Shown: positions 8,852 to 16,036 of the stretch, piece by piece
How the letters are laid out: the number at the start of each line of letters is the position of its first letter
Numbering within the stretch: the first letter of the stretch is position 1
Assembly (NCBI RefSeq): GCF_026241755.1
Contig: NZ_JAPJDA010000029.1
Span: 1 to 49,279 of the forward strand
Reading direction: 5' to 3'
From: Salinimicrobium profundisediminis
Lineage (GTDB): Bacteria > Bacteroidota > Bacteroidia > Flavobacteriales > Flavobacteriaceae
DNA length: 49,279 nt
The notes under the pieces: generated by a model
What the model was told of the DNA's origin: nothing
Seen by the model: the letters and a program-made list of their open reading frames with translations, nothing else
Databases searched by the model: none
Program-made: the position numbers and the translations under genes

Positions 8852-9802
8852 ATGAGCCAGCTAGTTACCGGAATACATCATGTCACTGCACTTGCGGGTG
8901 AGCCGCAGAAAAATCTCGATTTCTATACAGGGATTTTGGGGCTGCGCATGGTCAAGAAAACAGTGAATTTTGATGCCCCCGATGTTTACCACTTTTATTA
9001 TGGCGATGAGCAGGGCCGGCCAGGATCTATCATGACCTTCTTCCCCTACGAAGGGATCCAGAAAGGCCGCCATGGAAAGGGTATGCTCAACATCACCACA
9101 TTTTCGGTGCCTGCAAATTCTCTTCTGTTTTGGGAAGAGCGTCTTAAAAAGTTCAATATCGACTTTAAACCTGCGCAGGACAGGTTTGATGGCGAGGCGG
9201 TAATTTATTTTGAAGATCCCGACGGGCTGGGGCTGGAGCTGGTTTTTAATGAGCGCGACGACAGGCCGGGATGGACCTATGGGCAAATTCCGATGGAGCA
9301 TTCCATCCGCGGGTTCTACAGCGTAGAAATATGGCAGGAAGGTTATGAACGCACTGCAGGTTTACTGCAGGAAGTTCTTGATCACAAATTAATTGCCGAA
9401 AAAGGAAATCGCTTTCGCTTTGCGGCTACAGATGCACCGGGAAATTACGTAGACATTCTATGCAGACCCGATGCATTGCGGGGCCTTGGCGGCGGCGGCA
9501 CGGTACATCACCTTGCTTTTTCTACAGCAAATAAAGAAAGTCAGTTAGGGGTTAGGGAGAAGCTGGCCAGTTCGGGTTATAACCCCACGCCGGTATTAGA
9601 TCGCCAATACTTTGAATCTATTTACTTCAGGGAACCCGGAGGCGTTTTATTTGAAGTAGCCACAGCCGAACCCGGTTTTGCCATTGATGAACCGCAGGAT
9701 ACGCTGGGGCAGGAGCTTAAACTTCCGCCGCAGTATGAATCGCGCAGGGAACTGATAGAAAAAGCCGTAAAACCGGTAAACCTCAACCCTTCAAAATTTT
9801 AG
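8852..9802 (+). CDS. mhqO: Ring-cleaving dioxygenase of the VOC/glyoxalase superfamily (MhqO-like)
   Basis: 316 residues with two vicinal-oxygen-chelate modules. The first begins VTGIHHVTALAG (about 5-16), and the second contains GTVHHLAFST (about 215) and GVLFEVATAEPGF (about 265). The histidines in GIHH and TVHH and the Glu in LFEVA are the expected Fe(II) ligands. Homologues such as Bacillus MhqO, MhqA and MhqE respond to hydroquinones and quinones. The carboxylesterase gene starts 2 nt after its stop, the same pairing as mhqO-mhqD, which supports the assignment. The actual substrate is unknown. The near-consensus box TATCTTTA at 8828-8835 could be its promoter. Confidence 0.82.
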   Translation: MSQLVTGIHHVTALAGEPQKNLDFYTGILGLRMVKKTVNFDAPDVYHFYYGDEQGRPGSIMTFFPYEGIQKGRHGKGMLNITTFSVPANSLLFWEERLKKFNIDFKPAQDRFDGEAVIYFEDPDGLGLELVFNERDDRPGWTYGQIPMEHSIRGFYSVEIWQEGYERTAGLLQEVLDHKLIAEKGNRFRFAATDAPGNYVDILCRPDALRGLGGGGTVHHLAFSTANKESQLGVREKLASSGYNPTPVLDRQYFESIYFREPGGVLFEVATAEPGFAIDEPQDTLGQELKLPPQYESRRELIEKAVKPVNLNPSKF

Positions 9803-9804
9803 AC

Positions 9805-10452
9805 ATGTTACACCAAAAAGATTTCAAGTATAACGGAACTCCTCTAAAAGATGCAAAAAAAGCACTTATCATGGTGCATGGCAGGGGCGGCTTTGCCGAA
9901 GATATCCTGGCAGTGGCCGATCATCTTAAAATAGAAGATTTTGCCCTGGTTGCGCCACAGGCTTATAACAACAGCTGGTACCCGCTCTCTTTTATGGCCC
10001 CGGTACAACAAAATCAGCCGTGGCTGGATTCGGCTGTAGAGATGCTTCAGCTTTTGGAAAAGGAACTCAACGATGAGGGCATAGCTTCAGAAGATATCTA
10101 TTTCTTCGGATTTTCACAGGGTGCCTGCCTTACGCTCGAGTATGTAACGCGAAATGCCAAAAGGTACGGCGGGGTAATTGGGATTATTGGCGGACTTATA
10201 GGCAAAGACATCAACACCGGAAATTACCTTACAAATTTTGAAGGCACGCCGGTTTACCTAGGCACCAGCGATCCCGATGCGCACGTACCTGCCGAAAGGG
10301 TGCAACAAACTGCAGATATTCTAAGGAACAAAAATGCACAGGTGGAGCTACAAATTTTCCCCGATGCCGGGCACGTGATCTTACCTGAGGAACTGGGCCG
10401 GGCCAATAATTTTATCTTCGGGTATTCGGGGATGAAAAATGAAAAACCTTAA
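9805..10452 (+). CDS. mhqD: Phospholipase/carboxylesterase, MhqD-like alpha/beta hydrolase
   Basis: 215-residue serine hydrolase of the carboxylesterase 2 family. The oxyanion region is MVHGRGGFAEDIL (23-35), the nucleophile Ser104 lies in GFSQGA (102-107), an Asp is in the GTSDPDAHVP stretch and the His is in DAGHVIL. No signal peptide. It follows the dioxygenase by 2 nt and is surely co-transcribed; the combination resembles the hydroquinone-detoxification cassette regulated by MhqR in Firmicutes, although no regulator gene is nearby here. Its last four bases overlap the end of queD on the other strand. Confidence 0.85.
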   Translation: MLHQKDFKYNGTPLKDAKKALIMVHGRGGFAEDILAVADHLKIEDFALVAPQAYNNSWYPLSFMAPVQQNQPWLDSAVEMLQLLEKELNDEGIASEDIYFFGFSQGACLTLEYVTRNAKRYGGVIGIIGGLIGKDINTGNYLTNFEGTPVYLGTSDPDAHVPAERVQQTADILRNKNAQVELQIFPDAGHVILPEELGRANNFIFGYSGMKNEKP

Positions 10453-10901
10453 AGGTTATCTGAAGCATACCATTCGGCATAAGAAGTCTCGGTCTCCTGT
10501 AATTTCAGGGAGAAAAGCTTAATATGCTCTGGCAGGCGGCTCATTATTCTTTCAGCAAAATCCTGGATCATATTCTCACTGGTAGGTTGGTATTCAACAA
10601 GAATGATGTTGTGGCCTCTCTTTTGTAATTCTTCTGCCAGCTCAACATGAGGCGTGTTCTTGTTAAAAACAGTAGCATGATCAAATTTATCAACGATCTC
10701 CTGTTTTACAATTTTTTTGAGGTCACCAAAGTCTATGACCATTCCCAGCTTCACGTTATCCTCATCTTTTATGGGCTCTCCCTGCACTGTTACCCCTAAT
10801 TTATAACTATGCCCGTGCACGTTCTTACACTTGCCGTCATAGCCAAAAAGGGCGTGGCCTGCCTCAAAAGAAAATTGTTTGGTGATGCGAATAGTTGCCA
10901 T
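10449..10901 (-). CDS. queD: 6-carboxy-5,6,7,8-tetrahydropterin synthase
   Basis: 150 residues of the PTPS/QueD family. The zinc ligands are His16 in SFEAGH and His29 and His31 in VHGHSY, and the catalytic Cys25 lies in DGKCKNVHGH. The pterin-anchoring Glu is in LKLQETETSYAEW, and PTSENM is the family signature. With Cys in this position it fits QueD (queuosine/7-deazaguanine pathway) rather than a eukaryotic-type PTPS. The rest of the queuosine pathway is not in the window. Its stop overlaps the mhqD stop tail to tail. Confidence 0.93.
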   Translation of the reverse strand: MATIRITKQFSFEAGHALFGYDGKCKNVHGHSYKLGVTVQGEPIKDEDNVKLGMVIDFGDLKKIVKQEIVDKFDHATVFNKNTPHVELAEELQKRGHNIILVEYQPTSENMIQDFAERIMSRLPEHIKLFSLKLQETETSYAEWYASDNL

Positions 10902-10915
10902 ACTTTAATTTTGGG

Positions 10916-10923
10916 CAAAGATA
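10916..10923 (-). promoter_or_regulatory. -7 box of the queD promoter
   Basis: TATCTTTG on the minus strand (10923-10916) is a perfect match to TAnnTTTG, 14 nt upstream of the queD ATG, implying a very short leader. No clear -33 TTG was seen at the standard spacing. Confidence 0.5.
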
Positions 10924-11012
10924 GAGCTTGGCTACACGAAATTTAACTATTCAGCCTAAAAAATTATAAATCTTTGCTTTGAAGACCACGTAAAAAATGG
11001 GAAATTCAAACG

Positions 11013-11020
11013 TACATTTG
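11013..11020 (+). promoter_or_regulatory. -7 box upstream of the 2OG-Fe(II) oxygenase gene
   Basis: TACATTTG matches TAnnTTTG and is followed by CACG; it lies 13 nt before the ATG at 11034. It faces away from the queD promoter, so the 132-nt region is a divergent promoter pair. Confidence 0.5.
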
Positions 11021-11033
11021 CACGCCTAAAATA

Positions 11034-11660
11034 ATGACATTGGAAATTATAGAGAACCCGGTTTATGAAAAGATCATTACAGATCTTTCTGAGCAGCAAT
11101 ATTCTATTGTTGAAGATTTCTTCAGCCCCGAAGAAGTCCTGGAGCTGCGCAATTCCCTGCTGCACAAATATGAAGAAGACAACTTCAAAAAGGCTGCGAT
11201 AGGAAACCGAACCAATGAAATTATAGCAAAATCTATTCGCGGGGATTTTATTCTATGGTTAAATGAAGCTGAAGCAGCACAAGCCGAAAAAGCCTTTTTT
11301 AGAAGGATCAACGATTTTGTAGATTACCTTAACCGCACCTGCTTTACCGGCATTCTACACAAAGAATTCCATTATGCGCTATATCCCGAAGGCACCTTCT
11401 ATAAACGACACCTGGACACCTTTCAAAATGACGACAGGCGAAAACTCTCTATGGTGTGTTACCTCAATGAGCAGGACTGGCAGCCAGAGTATGGAGGAGA
11501 ACTTGTTATTTATAACAATGAAAATGGCGTGGAAGTTCCAAAAAGTATTTACCCTTTCCCCGGAAGAATGGTCATTTTTGAAAGCCAGATCCTGGAGCAC
11601 GAAGTAAAACCGGTAAAAACCGAAAGACTGAGCATTACAGGCTGGTTGAAGACCCGCTAA
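11034..11660 (+). CDS. 2OG-Fe(II) oxygenase (prolyl 4-hydroxylase-like)
   Basis: 208 residues. The iron triad is His126 and Asp128 in KRHLDTFQ and His189 in ILEHEV; Arg198 in TERLSITGW should bind the 2-oxoglutarate carboxylate. The double-stranded beta-helix core runs from about residue 112 to the end, including CYLNEQDWQPEYGGELVIY. This is the prolyl-hydroxylase-like family that uses O2 and 2-oxoglutarate to hydroxylate proteins or small molecules; the target here is unknown. It has its own promoter and ends 3 nt from a convergent micro-ORF. Confidence 0.85.
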   Translation: MTLEIIENPVYEKIITDLSEQQYSIVEDFFSPEEVLELRNSLLHKYEEDNFKKAAIGNRTNEIIAKSIRGDFILWLNEAEAAQAEKAFFRRINDFVDYLNRTCFTGILHKEFHYALYPEGTFYKRHLDTFQNDDRRKLSMVCYLNEQDWQPEYGGELVIYNNENGVEVPKSIYPFPGRMVIFESQILEHEVKPVKTERLSITGWLKTR

Positions 11661-11663
11661 AAC

Positions 11664-11792
11664 CTACTTCCTGAATTTTTTATACAATACCACCACGATT
11701 AACAAAATTGCGAGGAGCAGCCAAAAGCCATAGCCGCTTAAAAACCTGAGCAGGTCAAAAGTTTCCTCATTTACGGGGAGATCTTCCTGCAT
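11664..11792 (-). CDS. Micro membrane protein, 42 aa (third of three)
   Basis: ATG at 11792-11790 and TAG at 11666-11664 give 42 residues: an acidic N-terminus (MQEDLPVNEETFD), one membrane helix (FWLLLAILLIVVVLY, about 23-37) and a basic tail, KKFRK. The ATG overlaps the stop of the preceding gene as TAATG, a strong sign that both are translated. By the positive-inside rule the tail is cytoplasmic. No family recognised. The tail of the gene lies 3 nt from the convergent oxygenase gene. Confidence 0.6.
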   Translation of the reverse strand: MQEDLPVNEETFDLLRFLSGYGFWLLLAILLIVVVLYKKFRK

Positions 11793-11968
11793 TAGCGTTC
11801 ATTTCTTTTGCGCCAGGCATACCTCGCGTAGAAAAATATGCCTAAAATGATAAGGATGCCCACAAGGTACATCCATTGGTCTTCAAGGAAATTCTCTAAA
11901 GAAAATCCATAGCCTTCCCTTTCACTTGCGGGTTGATCTTTTGGTATATGTTCCTGCTGAAAATTCAT
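11792..11968 (-). CDS. Micro membrane protein, 58 aa (second of three)
   Basis: ATG at 11968-11966 and TAA at 11794-11792 give 58 residues. The N-terminal 30 or so are polar and acidic (MNFQQEHIPKDQPASEREG, then SLENFLEDQ); one helix follows (WMYLVGILIILGIFFYARY, about 32-50) and the tail WRKRNER is strongly basic. The layout is the same as its two neighbours. The stop overlaps the next ATG by one base. It is separated from the first micro-gene by 33 nt that hold palindrome copy b. Function unknown. Confidence 0.6.
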   Translation of the reverse strand: MNFQQEHIPKDQPASEREGYGFSLENFLEDQWMYLVGILIILGIFFYARYAWRKRNER

Positions 11969-11983
11969 ACTGCCTGCATTTTA

Positions 11984-12007
11984 GGTGTCAAAAATGACAT
12001 TTTAGCT
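11984..12007. repeat. CAAAAATGNCATTTTTG palindrome, copy b
   Basis: GGTGTCAAAAATGACATTTTAGCT (here described by its core CAAAAATGACATTTTAG) has a full left arm and a decayed right arm. It overlaps the stop codon (12004-12002) of the 59-aa micro-gene, which reads into the repeat. Confidence 0.6.
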
Positions 12008-12181
12008 GATGCTTTTTTTCTTTCTGAAGAAAGCAAGATAAAGAATAACAGCCAGAATCACCACGGCTGCGGTCACTACTTCCCAAAAATTAGAACCTAC
12101 AAAATAACCTACTTCATAGCCTACCTGGAAAGCTTTTGTTTTCTCTATCTCCTGAAAGAGCACTACATTCATTAATTCCAT
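12002..12181 (-). CDS. Micro membrane protein, 59 aa (first of three)
   Basis: The likely start is the ATG at 12181-12179, one base after the stop of the enoyl-CoA hydratase gene, giving MELMNVVLFQEIEKTKAFQ. A longer frame from 12253 would run through the hydratase gene and is not credible. The 59 residues have one helix, FWEVVTAAVVILAVILYLAFF (about 33-53), and a basic end, RKKKSIS. Together with the next two genes it forms a run of three small single-pass proteins coupled to the hydratase gene. No family recognised. Confidence 0.6.
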   Translation of the reverse strand: MELMNVVLFQEIEKTKAFQVGYEVGYFVGSNFWEVVTAAVVILAVILYLAFFRKKKSIS

Positions 12182-12182
12182 A

Positions 12183-12950
12183 TTATTTTCTGAATTTTGA
12201 TAAAGCGCTTCGTGTAAATTCTGAAAGCACCAATTCTCCCGAAATTGCCGCACGTTCCTGAAGCAAAGAATCCCAGCTCCTGGTTCCTTCCCACAGCACT
12301 TTCTTCATTTCCAGAAGGGCAGCAGGATTGTAAGAAGCCAGTTTTTCTGAAAAGAATTCCAGTTCCTTATCCATGTCCCCTGTGTTTTCAAAAACCCGGG
12401 CATAAAGACCTTTTTCCTTTGCCCAATAAGCATTTTTCCACTCATGCGCTGCAAGGGTAAGTTCGGCAAGGGCAGCCACCCCCATTTTTCGCTCAATTGC
12501 CGGGGCAATGACAAAGGGCCCGATTCCTATACTTAGTTCAGATAATTTTATTGCGGCATGTTCAGTAGCAAAACAATAATCGCAGGCTGCTGCCAGGCCT
12601 ACCCCGCCGCCCACGGTTTTTCCGTGAATACGGCCAATAATCAGTTTTTTACAGCTGCGCATGGCATTGATCACATTGGCAAATCCCGAAAAAAAGACTT
12701 TCCCCTGCTGCATATTCTCTACCGCTAAAAGTTCATCAAATGATGCCCCGGCACAAAATGCCCTGTCTCCTTCAGCTCTTAAAATGATGATCTTTACCTC
12801 ATCATCATCTGACAGTTTATGCAGTTCCTTTTCAAGTCTTTCTAACAGTACTCCGGGAAAAGAATTACTTGCCGGGTGCCCAAATTCAAGAGAAGCAATC
12901 CCGTTAACAATGTTGGTGTATAAACTTCCATTCTCCCTGTTCGTGGTCAT
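12183..12950 (-). CDS. Enoyl-CoA hydratase/isomerase family protein
   Basis: 255 residues of the crotonase fold. The first oxyanion strand is AFCAGASFDELL (about 66-77), the second is GRIHGKTVGGGVGLAAACDYCFA (written here only as its parts GRIHGKTVGG and GVGLAAACDY), followed by KLSELSIGIGPFVIAP. The Glu in SELSIG is in the position of a catalytic glutamate, but the second one is unclear, so hydratase versus isomerase cannot be decided. Candidates are methylglutaconyl-CoA hydratase in leucine breakdown or a PaaG-like enzyme. It starts the unit that continues into three micro membrane proteins. Confidence 0.85.
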   Translation of the reverse strand: MTTNRENGSLYTNIVNGIASLEFGHPASNSFPGVLLERLEKELHKLSDDDEVKIIILRAEGDRAFCAGASFDELLAVENMQQGKVFFSGFANVINAMRSCKKLIIGRIHGKTVGGGVGLAAACDYCFATEHAAIKLSELSIGIGPFVIAPAIERKMGVAALAELTLAAHEWKNAYWAKEKGLYARVFENTGDMDKELEFFSEKLASYNPAALLEMKKVLWEGTRSWDSLLQERAAISGELVLSEFTRSALSKFRK

Positions 12951-13001
12951 TTTTTTATTCTTTCCCGTAAAGTTACATTTTTTATTTTCAGTCCTGTATC
13001 T

Positions 13002-14327
13002 CTAGGTTTCTTTGTACAAATATTTCCTGCGGAATTTTATCACCAGCGCACTGCTTCTAATAAGCATCCATACAAAGAAAGCGATCCAGATGGCGTGGAG
13101 TTTTAATCCGAAGTAATCGCCTATGAGCAGCGCCGGGGTAAAACCAAGAAAGGTAGCTGCCAGCAACACATTCCGAAGATATTTTGCTTCCCCCAGCCCT
13201 TTAAATATTCCGTCGAACATAAAAGCAATGGCATTCACTGGCTGCATGAACAGTACCATCCAGAAAACAGAAGTGAACAGCAGCAGCACAGGCGCTTCTT
13301 TGCTGAAGATCAACCCTATTTCTTCATAAAACAGCGCACAAATCCCGATTAAAAAAACAGCGATGATGACAGAATATTTGCTGATCTTTTTGCTCAACTG
13401 CCATAAGCCATTGTAATCCCTTGCTCCCAGGAGTCGGCCGCCCATGGCATTTCCGGCATTGGCATAGCCATCAATAAAGAAACTGAAAAAGAGCCAGATG
13501 TTCATGAGGATACTCTGGGCAGCAATATAGTTTTTACCGTAATCTGTCGCATAGGCATTAGCCAGGTAAATGGCGAAATTTAAAGCCGCAGTACGCACAA
13601 AAAGGTTGCCGCTCATTAAAAGCAGGGCTTTCATCTGCGGATTGATGGTGCGGCTAAGGCCCAGGTGAAAAGGCGTTTTTTTAAAGAAAAAATACAATGC
13701 CATGACCAGCATGACCAGTTGCGCAATAACACTGGCATAAGCGGCGCCTTCAAGATGCATGGCGGGAATCCAGCCCTCTATGCCATAAACCAGCATAAAA
13801 TCGAGGCCCACATTTAGAACCGCGCCGGTGAGACTGCATTTCATGGCCCACAACGTGTTTTGGAGCCCACGAAAAACACCAAAGAGAGCGAAGGTGACCA
13901 GGGTGAGTGGGTAGCCTATCGCACGAATTTGATAATAATCGGCAGCATAATTCAAGACCTTTCCTTCAGCATTATAAGCGCTAAAGATCGCGGCAGCAAA
14001 GTAGGCTGTCACGGCATAGATCAACAGACTAAGTAAAAAGTTAAAAAAAATAGCTTGTGGTACCAGTGTTTTAACTGCATGAATGCGGTTTGCACCAAAA
14101 TGCTGTGACACCAAAGCCGAAATAGCGGTTTTAGTTTGGGCTACGATCCAGATAATAGCCGAAAGAAATGAACCAACAATTCCTGCTGCGGCAAGAGCTT
14201 CAACAGGATCCTGGTCTACATTACCAATAATGGCAATATCGGTTAAGGAGATAAGAGGTTCTGCAATGCCTGCGATTATTGCAGGAATTGCAAGCCGATT
14301 GATATTTTTGAAGTTCACTACAGCCAT
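13002..14327 (-). CDS. MATE family efflux transporter
   Basis: 441 residues, about twelve membrane helices in two homologous halves, the usual length for the DinF branch of the MATE family, which exports drugs or metabolites in exchange for Na+ or H+. The N-terminal half starts AIPAIIAGIAEPLISLTDIAIIG, here seen as the conserved P-x-I and SLTDIAIIG pattern of helix 1-2; QHFGANR in loop 2-3 and GYPLTLV are further family landmarks. Its ATG overlaps the stop of the upstream acetyltransferase gene (TAATG), so the two are translationally coupled; an acetyltransferase-exporter pair would suit detoxification, an inference only. Confidence 0.9.
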   Translation of the reverse strand: MAVVNFKNINRLAIPAIIAGIAEPLISLTDIAIIGNVDQDPVEALAAAGIVGSFLSAIIWIVAQTKTAISALVSQHFGANRIHAVKTLVPQAIFFNFLLSLLIYAVTAYFAAAIFSAYNAEGKVLNYAADYYQIRAIGYPLTLVTFALFGVFRGLQNTLWAMKCSLTGAVLNVGLDFMLVYGIEGWIPAMHLEGAAYASVIAQLVMLVMALYFFFKKTPFHLGLSRTINPQMKALLLMSGNLFVRTAALNFAIYLANAYATDYGKNYIAAQSILMNIWLFFSFFIDGYANAGNAMGGRLLGARDYNGLWQLSKKISKYSVIIAVFLIGICALFYEEIGLIFSKEAPVLLLFTSVFWMVLFMQPVNAIAFMFDGIFKGLGEAKYLRNVLLAATFLGFTPALLIGDYFGLKLHAIWIAFFVWMLIRSSALVIKFRRKYLYKET

Positions 14328-14830
14328 TACTTTATCACTTTTTCATAGCAGTAGAAAGGGGCTTCACTTTGCTTCGGAAAATAAATATTCCCCAGCCTTT
14401 TGTAGCCCCGGGCTTCGTAAAATTTTTGATTTCGCTGGTTCTGGCTGAAGGTATCCAGTCTTACTGAATCATAGTTGTGCTTACGGGCAAAATCTTCAGC
14501 AAAATCCATAAGCCTACGCCCATGCCCGCTGCCCCACTTCTGCGGATTGGTAGCCAGGCGGTGTACGTAAAGATTATTGCCGCTGGGGGTGAGCCATGCT
14601 ATAGGCAGGTACTCTTCATCTATGGTAGGCGTCAAAACAATAATCCCCTCAATCTCTCCCTCTTCTTCAAGCACATACAATTCCTCCTGTAAAATGTCAT
14701 TTTTGAGCCGCTCTAAAGAAGGATAAAATTCATTCCACTGCAGGATCCCTTTTTTCTGCATGGCGTGGGCACAGGCTTCGGTGAGGCTTTTAATGGTCGC
14801 TAAGTCCTGGTATTTGGCTGTTCTTATCAT
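14327..14830 (-). CDS. GNAT family N-acetyltransferase
   Basis: 167 residues from the ATG at 14830 (MIRTAKYQDLATI), which is the usual GNAT beginning; an in-frame ATG 21 nt upstream adds an unlikely MWRSLSN. The acetyl-CoA loop reads NPQKWGSGHGRRLMDFAE, matching the R/QxxGxG/A pattern, and the C-terminal NQKFYEARGYKRLG is the typical beta 6 region. Substrate unknown. First gene of a two-gene unit with the MATE exporter. An intragenic TAAAATGNCATTTTTGAGC stretch (14691-14709) relates to the dispersed palindrome family. Confidence 0.85.
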   Translation of the reverse strand: MIRTAKYQDLATIKSLTEACAHAMQKKGILQWNEFYPSLERLKNDILQEELYVLEEEGEIEGIIVLTPTIDEEYLPIAWLTPSGNNLYVHRLATNPQKWGSGHGRRLMDFAEDFARKHNYDSVRLDTFSQNQRNQKFYEARGYKRLGNIYFPKQSEAPFYCYEKVIK

Positions 14831-14902
14831 GTTTGAAAGGCTTCTCCACAAAAATAATTTTATAGAAAGAAATAAAGGCTTTAAACATTGGAATATATTT
14901 TA

Positions 14903-14910
14903 TAAATTTG
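14903..14910 (+). promoter_or_regulatory. -7 box of the tRNA-Ala promoter
   Basis: TAAATTTG matches TAnnTTTG and lies 11 nt before the tRNA 5' end, the spacing expected for a short 5' leader. A poor -33 element (TTA at 14880-14882) is at 20 nt spacing. Confidence 0.6.
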
Positions 14911-14921
14911 CCCTCATCAAT

Positions 14922-14995
14922 GGGGGATTAGCTCAGCTGGCTAGAGCGTTTGGCTGGCAGCCAAAAGGTCATCGGTTCGACTCCGATATTCTCCA
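14922..14995 (+). tRNA. tRNA-Ala (anticodon GGC)
   Basis: A full cloverleaf of 74 nt: acceptor GGGGGAT/ATTCTCC with the G3-U70 wobble pair that marks alanine tRNAs, D arm GCTC...GAGC, anticodon stem TTTGG/CCAAA with loop CTGGCAG (U33, anticodon GGC), variable loop AGGTC, and T arm ATCGG-TTCGACT-CCGAT. The discriminator is A at 14995. CCA is not encoded. It reads GCC codons. A good promoter and terminator flank it, so it is a single-gene transcript. Confidence 0.95.
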
Positions 14996-15000
14996 CAAAA

Positions 15001-15026
15001 AACCACCGTTTCGCGGTGGTTTTTTC
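15001..15026 (+). terminator. Terminator of tRNA-Ala
   Basis: AACCACCG (15001-15008), loop TTTCG, CGGTGGTT (15014-15021), with T residues to 15025. It begins 6 nt after the tRNA. Confidence 0.85.
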
Positions 15027-15061
15027 GTTTTCGGGTGTTCCTAACTGCTTAGCGTATATAA

Positions 15062-15094
15062 AGACCTCACAGGTTTTCAAAACCTGTGAGGTCT
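15062..15094. repeat. REP-like palindrome, copy 1
   Basis: AGACCTCACAGGTTTT (15062-15077), C, then its exact reverse complement (15079-15094): a perfect 16-bp inverted repeat around one base. It lies between the tRNA terminator and the 3' end of the convergent hydrolase gene. A second perfect copy is at 40499-40531 and a decayed one at 32405-32438. Confidence 0.85.
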
Positions 15095-15156
15095 ACAGTT
15101 ATGTCGGGTAAGTTATCTGATAGGTCATGGTACGATCAATTAACCTTGACTAAAAC

Positions 15157-15185
15157 ACCTTCCAAAAATGCCATTTTTGACAGGT
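15157..15185. repeat. CAAAAATGNCATTTTTG palindrome, copy c
   Basis: A perfect core, CAAAAATG-C-CATTTTTG (15063-equivalent core at 15163-15179), with ACCT (15157-15160) and AGGT (15182-15185) as outer flanks. It touches the stop codon of the hydrolase gene (15187-15185). Confidence 0.7.
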
Positions 15186-16036
15186 TACTTTTTAATGAAT
15201 TCAGTAGCTTTTTTTATGATCTTCTCCATGGCCGGCGGGAGGTCTTCGCGTTCCCACGGATGTGAAGCCTCAAAAACATGATCGCTGCCATCAAGTAGGA
15301 ACAACTCCGATTGTGATGACCATTCATGCAATTGACGGGCGTTATCTACAGCAACTGTAGGATCATTGGTGCCGTGAACCACGAGATAGGGAATATTGAG
15401 CTTTTCCGCCGACCTGGCGATATTCAGTCGCTCTTCATTTTGTTTAAAATCTTCGTAAAAGTCGAACAGGTGCGGCATTTTCTGCTTGGTGCGGGAATTT
15501 TCTATATAAGAGATTCCTTTTTGTTTCCAGGCCTCCAGTTCTTCCCCTTTTGGAAAGCGGTCTTCAAAGTCACTAACTGCTGCAAGAGTAATGAGCTTTT
15601 GGATACGGGGGTCTTCAGCAGCTTTAACCACCGCAATACCTCCGCCGCGGGAGTGGCCCATCAAAGTGAGACGGGAAAGATCGTCCCGGTTAGCGTAAGG
15701 GAAATCTTCACTGCTTATCCAGTCAATTAAAACTTTAAGATCATCGAGCTCTTTGGTGTACGTGTTCTCTCCAAAAGCGTCTAAATCGGGGAAATCTATA
15801 GGGTTTTCAAGAGTGCCGCCATTGAAGGCAAAATTAAACTTTACGAACAGGAAGCCATTTTGGGCAAATGCGGTTGCCATCAGGTTCCAGGCGCCCCAGT
15901 CTTTGAAGCCTTTATAACCATGACAGAACAATACTACCGGTTTCTGCCCCTCTTCTTCCGAAGAAAATACATCTGTTGGAATTGGCCGCCCGTGCAGGCC
16001 CGGAAGGCTTATATTCTTTTGCTTTTTTACTACCAT
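15185..16036 (-). CDS. Alpha/beta hydrolase (dienelactone-hydrolase/acyl-peptidase-like)
   Basis: 283 residues. VVLFCHGYKGFKDWG (about 34-48) is the oxyanion region, the nucleophile Ser lies in LMGHSRGGG, an Asp in VVHGTNDPTV and the His in DGSDHVFEASHP. No signal peptide, so cytoplasmic. The substrate is unknown; relatives include esterases and peptidases. The start codon overlaps the end of the AddB-like gene by 7 nt, so it is probably the last gene of that transcript. The stop touches palindrome copy c. Confidence 0.85.
   Translation of the reverse strand: MVVKKQKNISLPGLHGRPIPTDVFSSEEEGQKPVVLFCHGYKGFKDWGAWNLMATAFAQNGFLFVKFNFAFNGGTLENPIDFPDLDAFGENTYTKELDDLKVLIDWISSEDFPYANRDDLSRLTLMGHSRGGGIAVVKAAEDPRIQKLITLAAVSDFEDRFPKGEELEAWKQKGISYIENSRTKQKMPHLFDFYEDFKQNEERLNIARSAEKLNIPYLVVHGTNDPTVAVDNARQLHEWSSQSELFLLDGSDHVFEASHPWEREDLPPAMEKIIKKATEFIKK

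Noticed and set aside
8861-9301. 146-codon open frame opposite the dioxygenase gene
   Set aside because: Antisense shadow of the VOC-fold gene, no protein features; the coding strand has clear family motifs.
12002-12253. Longer 83-codon form of the first micro-gene
   Set aside because: The first 24 codons overlap the hydratase gene in another frame; the ATG at 12181, one base after the hydratase stop, is the natural start.
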